Shown here one piece after another: positions 11,889-23,855 of a stretch of DNA of 64,000 nucleotides; the stretch's first letter is position 1, and every line of letters begins with the position of its first letter. Both the position numbers and the translations under genes were made by a program. The DNA is from Diphasiastrum complanatum (lineage: Eukaryota > Streptophyta > Lycopodiopsida > Lycopodiales > Lycopodiaceae), in the NCBI GenBank assembly GCA_029204225.1, contig CM055092.1, positions 83,944,026-84,008,025 on the forward strand, read 5' to 3'. The notes beneath the pieces are model-generated. The model saw only the letters and a list, made by a program, of their open reading frames with translations, ran no database searches and was not told the origin of the DNA.

Positions 11889-14066
11889 TCATCTAAACGA
11901 ATTCAAACAACTACTCAATCAGCTAGCTATAGTAGGTTCACCAGTATCAGACGAAGATGCTAACATGTCTCTCTTGTCTAGTCTTCCTCTCTCTTACAAT
12001 AATTTAGTATTGCTACTCAGGAATACTCCTAACCTGTCTCTCCAAAAGGTGACAACAAGCTTATCCACGTCAAATATGAAGACAGTCGCTTTCTATTCGA
12101 ATAAGCAATAGTTCCCGAAGAAGAAATCTTTGAAGGACAAGAAGACAAAAGCTGAGCAAACCGATTTAGACTAGCAATCACAACACCAAAATCGACAGCA
12201 TCAAAAGCCTAAAACCAGACTTTTTTGCAAGTATTGCAAGAGAACCAACCATGACATCAAGGATTGTCGAGTTCTCAAGCATAACAAAGCCAAGAAGAAG
12301 ATGCAGCAGGACAAATGATCTGATTATGCCAGAACCTCTCAAGAAGAACCAACTCTGCTAATGATACAAGATTTACCCATCAAAGATGCGATGGATTGGT
12401 ATCTCGATTTTGGTGCTTCTCAGCACATGACAATATGTAAGTCCTTATTCGAAGACCTCACACTAGCAGATTTGAAGTATGTCTACTTCGGTGACTCAAA
12501 TACACTGCATATTGAAGGCAAAGAATCCATTCGCCTTTATCTTCCAAATGGTAAATTGACTTTGCTCAAGGATGTACTATACGTACCCAAAATGACCAAA
12601 AATTTATTGTCAGTCAGCAAGTTTCCTGATTGAGACTGCAAAGCCTTGTTCAATTCAAAGAATGTACCATTTTGGACAAGCACGACAAAGAGATATTCTT
12701 TGCAAACAGATAAGGTAATCTATACGTTCTGGGTCCCAAATATGCACTTTCCACCAATGTGAGTACTTTAAATGCCCAATTATGGCATCAAAGATTAGGA
12801 CATCTAAACATGATATCAATCTTGTAAATGCATCATAATTCTATGGTCAAGGATTTAAATTTCAATGTTGTCTCCATTGACATTCGACATGCCTGTGCGA
12901 TGTGCCTACTGGGCAAATAGCCTAGATCAAGATTTTCAAAGGGACAAGCCACTAGAGCTAAGTCCATTCTAGAATTAATACATAGTGATATGTGCAGCCC
13001 TATGAATATTCTCTCTCTGGGTTCTATAGTATATCTTATCACTTTTATTGATGACTATTCTAGATTTACCAGCATTATGTTCATCAAGAACAAGTCTAAG
13101 GCTTTTAATTGTTTCAAAGACTTCAAACAGTTCGCTGAGACATAGACTAGTCAACGACTCAAAATCTTTCGTATTGACAACGGTGGAGAGTTTTAGTCAA
13201 ACGAAATGTTTGACTATCTGGCATCATTTGGCATTCATCATCTGTTCACCACCAGCTACACACCACAGCAAAATGGAGTATCCAAAAGGAAGAACTGCAC
13301 ATTGCTGAGTGCAGCACAATCGATGATGTCAAATGCTCAACTCACCAAAACCTTTTGGGCTGAAGCTATTTCAATAGCTTGCTATCTGTGGAACTATTCG
13401 AGTACCAAAGCAGTCGATTCAAAGATTCCCTTCGACGCTCTCTATGGCTACAAACCGAGTCTACGACACCTCCGAGTGTTTGGTTGTCTTTGCTATGTAC
13501 ACATTCCCTCTGATGTGAGAAAGAAGTTTGACCTTGTTAGCTATAGGAGTATCTTCATTGGATACTCGACATCACACAAGGCATATAGAATTTTTGATGT
13601 CAAAATGAGCCAAATCTCAGTTAGTCGAGATGTCGTCTTCCTCGAAGACAAATTTTTTGACTTCAAGCAGAAGTAGCCAATGCAAGAGTATGTCCCAACA
13701 ACTCCCATCACCATCGACAGGCCTCGACTTGTGACTGTTCTGACGAACATTCGAGATATCCCTGTCGCACAGCAAGGAGACTCATCATCTCAGCAACCCA
13801 GTATTGTTCGAAAATCTGCACGACATCGAGAAGAACCTGATCGTTTCATCCCTGAGGCATTCATCAGCAGTGATTGACCCACTTTAGTAATAGAAGCATT
13901 GTCAAGTTTGAATGTAGACAACTGGCATTGTACCATGCATGCTGAATATAATTCATTGATGAAGAACAAGATGTGGCACCTTGTTGAAACTCCTGCAGAT
14001 GCAAAGATCATCGACACCAAGTGGATCTTCAAGCTGAAGATCAATCTAGATGGTTCAACAGCCAAT
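11889..14066 (+). pseudogene. Copia family B gag-protease-integrase remnant
   Basis: Plus-strand remnant beginning in the middle of gag (LLSSLPLSYNNLVLLL), followed by a zinc knuckle (CKYCKRTNHDIKDC), protease (WYLDFGASQHM, with the usual DSG changed to DFG), the pre-integrase finger (LWHQRLGHLN), integrase core and tail, and the start of the reverse transcriptase (KTWRLVETP-like, KWIFKLKI). Many stops and frame changes. It stops exactly where the expansin segmental duplication begins, so the rest of the reverse transcriptase is absent. The copy at 32602-36735 is closely similar and more complete. Confidence 0.85.
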
Positions 14067-15849
14067 CGAGATCACTCAACAAACTTGTACAATTCATGAT
14101 TGCAAAAGAAATTGATCTTTTCGAGGATCAAGCTGGACATAGACTGGCATGACGGAGGCAAAATGTTTTTCTTTGACGGGTTCTACAGTGTTCTTGCAAC
14201 TTTAGGACTTTGACAAAAGGAAGCCAATATTCTCTCGTTGGGGCCTCTTTGGCAAAACAGCTAATAAACACATTTGTTTGAAACTGAAAGTCTAAGAAAA
14301 CAAAGTTTTTACTATATATTTTTTTGTTTTCAATCCAACAATTTCACCATTATGGCAAGGCCTTTATGGTATAATACCACAACATTCTTGTTATGTAGAA
14401 AGATTGTGTGATTGCATTCAAAAAATTGTTTGATAAAATGCTACATGTTTTATTATCGAAAAAGCAAAACATGGTGCAGGAGCATTTCAAACTCTTCAGG
14501 TACTTCAAGCCCACAAATTGCAAATTCAATTATCTATCTATGTGTTCATCCTAAATATTATCACCAACAATATAAATTTTATGACCAATTAAATTGGGTA
14601 CCAAATTTAGCAACAATAAAATTAATAATGATCCTTCCAAGATACTTGCCTTGCAATTCCGGCCTCCAAAAGTACACAAATTAATATCATTCCTACGACT
14701 TGCTAATGTGTATAGAGCAAAGTTTATTTCACAGTTTTCAGATTTAACAAGTTTCTCGTTCGATCTTGCCAAAAAAGATGTCCCTTTCAATGCTAAGAAG
14801 AGCAAACACATACTTGATGAATTAGAATTTGGGTATGCTCCAATCACAGGAGAGGTCGGACAGGAAGATAGGTGCTTTCGACTTGTCAGTGTTCTACTTC
14901 CAATAACTCCATAAGCTGTATGAATTTATGTGTTAAACGTTCATACCTTAGCTGCCGGCTGGCTGAAACTGAAAGCATGGTGAATGCATTCCTACTTGTA
15001 GCTTTCACAATAGCATCAGCCAAAGCAGCTTTTGAGTCTTCCAGTCTGCCAATGGATCGGACTGCTCAGTGATCTCTGAATCAACAGGCATTACACATCA
15101 TTGATCATCAGACACCGTGGGGGCATCCATGCAGCTCATTGCACATGGCGAATGGAACTGCAAGCAAGCATTTGTCCACCATCATCTGGGCACTAGTTGC
15201 TTTAGTGGGCACCACCATGCCATACTTTATACAACCATCCCCATATTTAAGCCTTTTCAGTGACCAATCATTATTTCACTACTACTTCCTGATGTGGAAG
15301 AGGATGTTAGGACAGCAATGCAACAATAAAGACTGATACGTTTGACTTTGTAGTTTTCTTGCCACTTAAGCAAACGTTGGATCGCAATGTAACTTGCAGA
15401 AATACATCAACAGCGTTGCAAGTTTAAGTTCATAGTTGGATACTGATAAATTAGTTGCTCTATATCAATCTAACTTGAAGACGGTCGGAAATAAAATTAC
15501 TGAGCACTTATAAACGTAGATGAATGAATCGCGATAACGACCTACTGTTATATTGTCACAACTGCATACAGGGCCTACAAATATCCTGTTTCAAACGAGG
15601 GCGTACTTGGAGATTGGATGTGGTAGACAATCAATGTGCGTGGTTGGGAGATATATCTACCGTAACCCTTGTCCCCTGTCCCATGCCGTAAGTTGCAAAG
15701 TCAGCCATTTTCTGAATGTTGTCAGCCTTTATGTCACAATTTATATCAACATCGGTTCTTTATTATGACCTGCATTGTCCCTAATGTGTAAATTTCCAGA
15801 TAGCTGACCAATCGTTGAAGTTGAACGAATTAACTAGGAAAATTATATC

Positions 15850-15857
15850 TATAAAAG
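15850..15857 (+). promoter_or_regulatory. TATA box of the expansin gene
   Basis: TATAAAAG lies about 115 bases before the ATG of the expansin, a normal plant spacing allowing a short 5' leader. In copy 2 the matching octamer is GATAAAAG. Confidence 0.6.
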
Positions 15858-15970
15858 AGGCGGAGTCTTTCTTCCTTCGAACCAACCAAATGGTCGGGCA
15901 TCAACTAGCAGACAGCTTCGCCATTCTTTTTGTTTCATTTCCTTTGGTATGTTCTACTAAGTGGCGAGGA

Positions 15971-16958
15971 ATGGATCGACTAAACGTGTGAGTATCTGAA
16001 CATTTTTACTTCTCCACATATTTGACATCATCAATCGATGATTATCCATGTTTCTCTACTGAAGATAAGAAAAGTTATACTGTTTTATGAAACAAGCATC
16101 ACTAAATGTTTTGCTCCTGAGTTGGAGCACGCTCAAAGTATACGATTTCGTATCGCTTTGATGGCTGCATTGCATTCTCCTACATCTCAATCTTTTACTA
16201 TGAATTTATGTACTGGTTTTCCTGTCGAAGTAATCAATTTTGTTGCTCATTACAGATAAATGGTAGGTCGGTCAATTCTATCTAGTACAACCGCAATGTG
16301 ATAAATGCTTGTCGATGCTCAAAGCAAATTGTTTTACTTTAAAGCAGGTCTTCAAACAGAGATGGTGCAGTTACCTTTGCAATGTTGATTATAGTACTTT
16401 TCTTTCATGCGGCCAGAGCGTATGGAGGTGGTGGATGGCAGAATGCCCAGGCGACGTTCTACGGTGGCAGTGACGCGTCCGGGACAATGGGTAATGCTCT
16501 AGAGGTTAACCTAAACTCTGAGGTTGCACTCTTTCACAAGTAACTAGCTGCTATTACGAAAATAACATAAATTTCCGGGGCAACTTCCAAAAGCTGATTA
16601 TAATTCTGAATCGCTGGGCAGGAGGAGCATGCGGCTATGGCAATCTTTACAGTTCTGGATATGGCACGAACACGGCTGCACTAAGTACAACGCTGTTCAA
16701 CAGTGGATTAACTTGCGGAGCATGCTTCCAGGTTAAATGTGATGCAGATCCCCAATGGTGCCTTCCTGGATCGCCAACTATCATTGTTACAGCAACTAAC
16801 CTCTGCCCTCCCAACAATGCACTTGCCAACGACAACGGGGGCTGGTGCAATCTGCCGCTGCAACATTTCGACATGGCTCAGCCAGCTTTCGAGCAGATAG
16901 CCAGATGCAAAGGAGGAATTGTACCTGTTCTTTACCAAAGGTACAAACCACAGCATTG

Positions 16959-16996
<38 letters not shown>

Positions 16997-17333
16997 GATT
17001 ATATTGAGATGGATCATGTATTTTTGCAGGGTGTCTTGTGTGAGAGAAGATGGTGTGCACTTTACAATCAATGGCCACGCCTACTTCATGCTAGTTCTAG
17101 TATCCAATGTGGGTGGAGCAGGAGATGTGCATGCTGTTTCCATTAAAGGATCTAACACTGGCTGGCAGTCCCTCTCCAGAAACTGGGGACAGAACTGGCA
17201 GAGCCCATCCCACCTTGAAGGCCAAAGCCTATCCTTCATGATCACTACCAGTGATGGCAGGACTCTCACCTCATACAATATTGCTCCAGCCAATTGGCAA
17301 TATGGACAGACTTTCAGTGGAGAGCAATTTTAA
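15971..17333 (+). CDS. Alpha-expansin, intact, four coding exons
   Basis: Alpha-expansins are secreted wall proteins that loosen cellulose-xyloglucan contacts at acidic pH without detectable hydrolysis. Coding exons 15971-15987, 16348-16490, 16622-16940 and 17030-17333 join in phase to 783 nt, 260 residues, the usual family length. Donors are GTGAGT, GTAATG and GTACAA; all acceptors are CAG. Residues 13-28 are a hydrophobic signal peptide, probably cut after Ala30. Domain 1 (GH45-like) shows [10 protein letters not shown] (54-63), [14 protein letters not shown] and the HFD motif (135-137). Domain 2 (CBM63) carries WGQNWQS. Residue 148 is Cys where the family has Tyr. The first exon is only 17 nt and was chosen because it gives phase and a good donor. 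A (GA)n tract lies in intron 3. Copy 2 is a pseudogene. Subfamily not determined. Confidence 0.93.
16962..16994. repeat. (GA)n microsatellite in expansin intron 3
   Basis: 33 bases of GA repeat, 22 bases inside the donor side of the last intron. The same place in copy 2 holds a run about three times longer. Confidence 0.9.
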
Positions 17334-18898
17334 TGAGAATTCATGCTGTTTCCAAGCCAGAATTGACATAATTTAGATTGCTATGGTGTCAATTATTCTA
17401 ACATCAGTAGTTGGTTGTTATGAAAAATTCTTCAGCTGCACTAGTAGTGTAGTAATTGGGGGCCAAGCGTAGATCTTTCCATGATCAATTCAACTCTGCT
17501 GCTTGTACAAAAGATAGATTATTGGAATTTTTAGAACCAGGTATGATGGGGATTCTACAACAGGCTGATATCTGTTGCCTGGCTGGCAATAGAGGCTTGC
17601 TCTACAGTAGCCCAATGCTGGAAAAAAGTGCCTATTATTTTCATTCTATAACATCCATTGTTACATTCCTTGTCTAGAAATTAGCCAAATAATATTGACT
17701 AGACTCAAGGGCCAACGATTATGGCTCAATTACTCTATACAGACAATTGAAATTTCTCATGTACATCACTATCTCTCAAATTTACAGTGGGATTATATAC
17801 CTATGGATACTCATGGCGTCAAAGATATATTGGAACATCATGGATACTCGTGGTTGACAAGTGGCACCCCCCTCAAACACTGACATTGATTCTCACACGT
17901 TCAACCGATTAACACATCATCAATGGTATTAACTTATAGAGTAATCCATCGTCAATGATAGTCTAGGAAGTCCTCTCTATTGTAGTGAACTGGGTGTGTG
18001 ATGATTAAAAAATTCGAGCATAATCTCACTATTAGAACCGTATAAATTTCGTCATCAATGAAAACTCGGGAGAAGTTCTTAGCGAGTTGGAATAAGTACT
18101 ATGAAGTTGGAATGTGAAATTTTCGAGAACTTCAACGGTACCAATGTTTTAACCATTCATTTCAATCAGGATTTTGTGACACTTTTGATCAGGAAGTGGA
18201 GGGCCTTCGTGGAGGAAGAACCTGTGGTATTGGACGCAAACAATTTCAAAGCGATTATCTAAAACTAACTGGATCAGTTTGACCATAGTATGGCCATAAA
18301 TCTAATTGATGCCAAATACTATGGGTCATAAAATGAGTGTTTTGTCGGAAATTTGAGATATTGGTCATGACCCCTTGTGGATATCTCAAATTTACAAAAT
18401 CGGAGATCTGGCAAGCTATTTCTCTATAAAAGATATATTGGGGAATTTCTTAAACATTAATTAACCTGTTTTCTTGTGATTCCTTGGAAGGTAATTTTTA
18501 TTACCCGTTGGCCTTGGACGATGTCACAGGAATGGTTAATGGAAGTGTTTTCTAAATTGATTTTCTTACATGAATCTTCAAATAGTCCTTTTTCTAATTT
18601 ATCAGATCAATTCTCTGTGTTGGTAACGAAGAAGATCTTTTGATAAGTCATTCACGGAAATGTGTTGGGACATTATCAGTATTTGGTTACGATGATGGAA
18701 CACCTTTCTTGACTTTTAAATTTTTTCTCGGATCTCTTCTTTAAAACTTCTCCTAGGCCAAATCTAGATGGATCCCTTGGAAACTCATGCGGTTCCTGTT
18801 AAAAGGGGGAGAAGTAGGAAGAAAAGATGAGTTATCAAGAAGAAACAACTATCATAGATTCTAGGAGGAATCTACTATATGAAAGATGATTGACCTAT

Positions 18899-21430
18899 TT
18901 CAAGAATAAAAAATGATAGGATATTTTGATATTTCAGAAATCCTTCAAGGATGATAGTTGATATCTGGTTTGATGATATAAGAATAAGGAAATTAGAAAA
19001 CACTCTTGTAGTAGAAGAGTGGCTGATTACAAGTTCGACTGATTTGTGTCAAAGCTAAGGAATTCTATTGCAAGATGGTGGTTTGTTGAAACTTGTTCCT
19101 TGTTGGTGGTAATCAACTTGATCTTAGTGAGGACCGAGATCCGTGGATTGACGCAAGAAAGGAAATTCACACTAACAATATATTCTTTTGATTATTTTCG
19201 GTTGAGATTTTGGTTGTGGAATAGCACGCTTTGAGAAATATTCTCTCTTAGAGGATAATCAAGTTACATGATTCTTGGTTAAGAAAGTATTGTGTACAGA
19301 TCAGGTGATATATGTAGAGATATGCTACGTAGTGAATCTTTGTGTGATCATAAACATTTCTTACAAACTTTGTTACCTCATATTCCCTCCCTACGGTGTA
19401 TAGGTTTTTCCATTCAAGGAAAGATTAGAACCTCGTCTTTAACAGAAATGCAAAACACACTTCTCATGCAAAATGTAAGGAAAGAGCTTACTTCATCAAT
19501 GAAGGTGGTGAAGGTTCTTCCTTGGAAAAGATTGTTGTTAATGATTTCTTTGATCATATGGAAAAAGATGTTGCTATAGGTGCATTCATGAAGAAGGAGG
19601 TTCTTCTACATTCTTTTGTGATGAGTCCAAGAAAGTCATTTTTGCAGCAAGTGGAGTCACATGTCTTCATAAAGAGAGTAGATTAAATGGTTCTATCATG
19701 AGACTTGGTGAGGGAAATAGTCGCAAGTCAAGAAGAAGAGAAGTATGTGAAGAGCTCAAAGTAGGATGTACTTTGAATGATGTCATTGTGAATGATAGTG
19801 AAGAAGAATCATTATCATATGAGTCATTACCTAAAACATTGAATAGAAGTTCTTGTTTGAAAAAAGAGAGTACTTCAATCATCCTTATGTTGAAGTTACT
19901 AATCATTTTTTTCATGACTTCTAATGTTTTTGAGGTTTCTACTTCTTATGATGCAATCATTAAGAGGGAGTCTTATGAAGGAAAGAGCAATGGAAGTGTT
20001 GGCTGATTTTGACGAATCCCGAAAGTACTCAGACATAGCAACTCAAGAGCACCTCTCACTTTAGACCGAGGAGGTCTCCGAGAAGATGAGATGAACGAAG
20101 ACTGAGAGACGAGTATGAGAGTCGAGGAATACTAGTAGTAATGACAAGCAAGAACTGTGTAATCTCATGGTGAATCCCGGAAGATGGAATGACCATGTAG
20201 GAACTAGTATTTCTAGGCAAATGTAATAAATACAAGTAGACCCCTCTTAAAGGAAGTAGAGTGAGCCACCTTTTGATGGTGACCTCTAGTGGAGAGCATT
20301 ATTCCACTTGTAATTTGTGGAATGTGGAAATCCCACTAGGATGCCACCTAAGAAGATCTCTTGCTTATTTAAGAGACTCCCTTTTTGTGAAGAGGAGCTT
20401 TTTGTGAATTGTATCTACTCCATGCTGAAATGAGAAAAACCTTCACGAGTTTGGTACATCCATTGAGCTCCTTGATCATGCTTGTTTCTTGAGTGAGGCA
20501 TTCATGATCTTGCCCTTCCCTCCTTTGTGTGTGGTTGTGGATTGTAGAGTGGATTAGATTTGCTGCTTTCCTAGAGTGGATTAGTTTCTCTTCTTGTTTG
20601 TGGATTAATGTAGGAACCAGCATTCATGTAAACTAAATAGGCTAGAAATGTGATATAAATCTTGCATATCTTCCAACATTCTAATTCTTGATGTTCTTGG
20701 GATGTCCAAAAATCAAAAGGCTAGTTGGTTTCTTGATTCTTGGACTTCTAAAATGCTGTAGATTAGTTCTTGTTTCTTGTTTTGTCAATTAATGCAAGTG
20801 TAACTCAATTTTAGTAAAGTGTAGGCTCTGATTCAGTTCATTTTTAGAGTAGGTAGTTGTAGAATCAATTGAATGTTCATTTGGACTGCATACTGATCTG
20901 TAAATGAATGTTCATGGCTTGCATCTCTATTTGAATGTGAGTGCTTTCAAGAGAGAACGACCTTGAGTTGTCCTCTGACAGGCAGGACATTATACTACAA
21001 CGTTGATCTATCCCTTCTGCCTGATTTTGGGAATTAAACAAGAATGAATAACTTAAGCAAGAGCCTATGCCTCTGCTGACAAGCAGAAGAAGAAGTAAGC
21101 AAAAGAAATCTAACCCACAGATCCTCTGGAGCAGGGGATCTGTAAACATTTGACACCGTTGCCACTTGAACTCCAAGACATTCTACATCCAAAAGCATTG
21201 CAACATTTTCCACGCTCAGATCCCTGCAAACAAACTCCCAATCTTTTCACACATCTGAGTTTCTACAAACTGGACAGAACCACATAAATGGCTACATCAT
21301 TGTCCATATCCACTGGCTGATACACTCGCAAATCCGTTGGTTGCCTCATTGTTAGCAAACGCACTAACAGAGCTGGATTTCCTTCCACACAAGCTCACGC
21401 TCCTCCCGTCCCTTCACTCTCCATTCCCTT
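18899..21430. other. Unassigned, probably decayed transposon sequence
   Basis: Two and a half kilobases with no recognisable domain. Short open frames occur (for example 19698-20006, 102 codons, Ser/Glu-rich start and a hydrophobic stretch near its end) but none shows a family motif. From 19997 the sequence TGTTGGCTGATTTTGACG follows a purine-rich run and could be an LTR start, with a TTATTTAAG element near 20363; the other end was not found. Confidence 0.3.
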
Positions 21431-21598
21431 CAAATCTCAACAAATGGCCAGTGTCAAATCTCAACCGACGGCCTCACTCAAATCTCAAGCGACGGCCAGT
21501 GTCAAATCTCAACCGACGGCCTGTGTCAAATCTCAACCGACGGTCTGTATCCAATCTTGACCGAAGGTTCTGGGTCCAATCTCGACCGAAGGGGTCCC
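21431..21598 (+). repeat. 24-bp minisatellite
   Basis: About seven tandem units of 24 bp with consensus CAAATCTCAACCGACGGCCT plus GTGT. The first five units are clear; the last two are degenerate (CCAATCTTGACCGAAGG). Because 24 is a multiple of three, one frame reads an eight-residue repeat, SNLNRRPV, inside an open frame at 21337-21663. Confidence 0.85.
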
Positions 21599-21899
21599 TC
21601 ACCATCTTAGCCAGACCAAATATATTCCAAACCACAGAACTTTCAAACAATGATCACAACTGATGAGTACAACAAACATCAGATCCCACACCTTGCATTG
21701 AAGCCGCATTTTGTTTGCATCTGAAACCCTCTATCTTTGTTTGCATCTGACTCCATCTATCTCCATTTGCATCTGATGCCATCTGACTCTATTTGCCTCT
21801 GATGCCTCTAAACATGTTCTCATCCGCCACCCATCTGCATCCCATTCGATGGCCTAGAATTGATGGTGCATCCGATAACTTGAATCAATGATCAATATC

Positions 21900-22560
21900 A
21901 GACGCTTTTCGGAGTTATATCTGACGATCCACACAAACCGCCAGATGCACCACCGTAGCGACCGCATTCCACTGCAACGAGCCCCCAACTACCGCATTCA
22001 CCCATACTAACCGCATTACCACCGCAACAATCGCATTCATCCATACTGGCTGCATTACCACCGCAACTATCGCATTCACCCATACTGACCACATTCCATC
22101 GCACACAGGCCACCTTCCACCTCCATCAACCATTCAAACCACACACAGACCACCTACTACCAGCATCTGCCTTGAACCACAACAGACCACCATTCAACCG
22201 CAAGCAACCGCATTCATCCGCAGTCGCAACAGACCGCACTCGCACCACCTTACAACTGCAATCAGGCCACATTCCACTACAAACTACCACCTTCTACCGA
22301 CATCTAACCTTGAATCACAACACACCACATTCCACCGCACACCGACCGCAAACACCCAAACCCCAACTCCATTCACCCTTGAATTGCAACACATCGCATT
22401 CCATTGCAAACCCACTGCAAACAACCGCATCCCGATTATCGTACTTACCCACACAAACTGGCAGCTGCACCATCGTAAACCATCGCAACTGCAACGAGCC
22501 TCCAATTATCGTATTTAACCGCAAACACACCAGAAACACATACCCAACACAAAAAAGACA
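21900..22560 (+). repeat. C-rich degenerate CCGCA/CATTCCAC repeat tract
   Basis: The plus strand is C- and A-rich and almost free of G, built from irregular repeats of ACCGCAT, CGCATTCACCC and CCACCGCAAC. All open frames over it are low-complexity (Thr/His/Asn/Pro on plus, Val/Gly/Cys/Met on minus) and I do not treat them as genes. Confidence 0.6.
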
Positions 22561-22563
22561 CAC

Positions 22564-22950
22564 TTGTACCCAATGGACCAACAAAAAGATCCTGAAATTT
22601 CAGAAGATTATCCATACGAGGTAAGGTCCCCTAGAACTGAACAAATCAAACGTTATAGGTTCCACCGAATGCGGTCCCAACTCCAAGAGCCATCCACAAA
22701 CCCATTCAAGGGACAAGAACCTGATAGAGCTGATTTTTCATGTGCACGAGCCCATTTTTAAGGTGCTGAACCCTCCCAGGTCAGAACCAATCTTAATGGT
22801 GCTTCTGCCACTCATGAAGCTCATCTTGAGAGACGTACACCCAAGTTAGATCTATCTACGTTTGACGGTATTTTGGACCCTCAAAGATTTTTGCAAATCT
22901 TTGAGAATGCATGTGATGTGTATGGTGAAACATCTCTCGATGCTATGGCC
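22564..22950 (+). pseudogene. Retrotransposon gag fragment
   Basis: Two open pieces in the same frame separated by a TAA near 22759. The second contains PKLDLSTFDGILDPQRFLQ, the type of sequence found at the start of the Ty3/gypsy gag capsid region in plants (lead-in 'PKL-LP-FDG--DP--FL'). The frame is lost at 22951, where an inverted piece of the expansin downstream region begins. No zinc knuckle, protease or polymerase follows. Confidence 0.5.
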
Positions 22951-23747
22951 TAAGTGCCATTTTTTCTAGCCTTCAATTAAGAAACTCTATGAAATCTTAC
23001 TACAGGAGGAACAACGACATGAAGTGGCCAATGCTCACCTAAGGAGGTGGGCAGCTCTACATAAGCTAGGCAAGAGTTATGGTGTGGTAGATTTCTTGAG
23101 CAGTCCATAAAGTGTCACCTTTTTTACCAGACTTCAAAGTCTTCTCCCAAGTTTTCATTGATGACAAAATTTATATGGTCTAATAGTGAGATTATGCTCA
23201 AATTTTTTTAATCACACCCAGTTCACTACAATAGAGAGGACTTCCTAGACTATCATTGACAATGGATTACTCTATAAGTTAATACCATTGATGATGTGTT
23301 AATCGGCTGAACGTGTGAGAATCAATGTCAGTGTTTGAGGGGGGTGCCACTTGTCAACCATGAGTATCCATGATGTTCCAGTAAATCTTTGACACCATGA
23401 GTGTCCATAGGTATATAATCCCACTATAAATTTGAGAGATACTGATGTACATGAAAAATTTCAATTGTCTATATAGAGTAATTGAGCCATTATCGTTGGT
23501 CCTTGAGTCTAGTCAATATTATTTGGCTAATTTCTAGACAAGGAATGCAACAATGGATGTTATAGAATGGACATAATAGGCACTTTTTTCCAGCATTGGG
23601 CTACTATAGAGCAAGCCTCTAATGCCAGCCAAGCAACAGATATCAGCCTGTTGTAGAATCCTCATCATATCTGGTTCTAAAAATTCCAAGAGTCTATCTT
23701 TTGTACAAGCAGCAAAGCTGAATTGATCATGAAAAGATCTATGCTTG
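22951..23747 (-). repeat. Inverted third copy of the expansin 3' flank
   Basis: Reverse complement matches 47413-48215 along its whole length and 17463-18075 over the first part. It contains no expansin exon. Because it includes sequence that copy 1 lacks, it shows that copy 2 keeps the older arrangement. Confidence 0.85.
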
Positions 23748-23842
23748 ATTTTGGTGTAAAATCCCCTCTAGCATGCTCTAGCCTTGATATCTTCACCAGA
23801 TTATTGATAGATCTAAGTTCCTCCTTCATAACCTGAAACACA

Positions 23843-23855
23843 AGCTCTAATACCA
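23843..23855 (-). other. Primer binding site (tRNA-iMet)
   Basis: AGCTCTAATACCA on plus, i.e. TGGTATTAGAGCT on minus, matching the 3' end of plant initiator-Met tRNA with one mismatch. It abuts TGTGAAATTTTT, which would be the inner edge of a minus-strand 5' LTR. Confidence 0.6.

Larger units (their letters stand above)
14067..18898 (+). repeat. Segmental duplication copy 1 (carries expansin)
   Basis: Collinear and highly similar to 43876-49860. It starts at GAGATCACTCAAC and includes about 1.9 kb of upstream sequence, the expansin gene and about 1.5 kb downstream. Relative to copy 2 it lacks about 1.0 kb after position 18075, where both copies share GGGAGAAG, and differs around 14600. The left edge coincides with a broken copia element. 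No terminal repeats of its own were seen. Confidence 0.85.

Noticed and set aside
22172-22624. 150-codon His/Thr/Asn-rich frame
   Set aside because: It lies wholly in the degenerate CCGCA repeat tract; composition follows the repeat on both strands.
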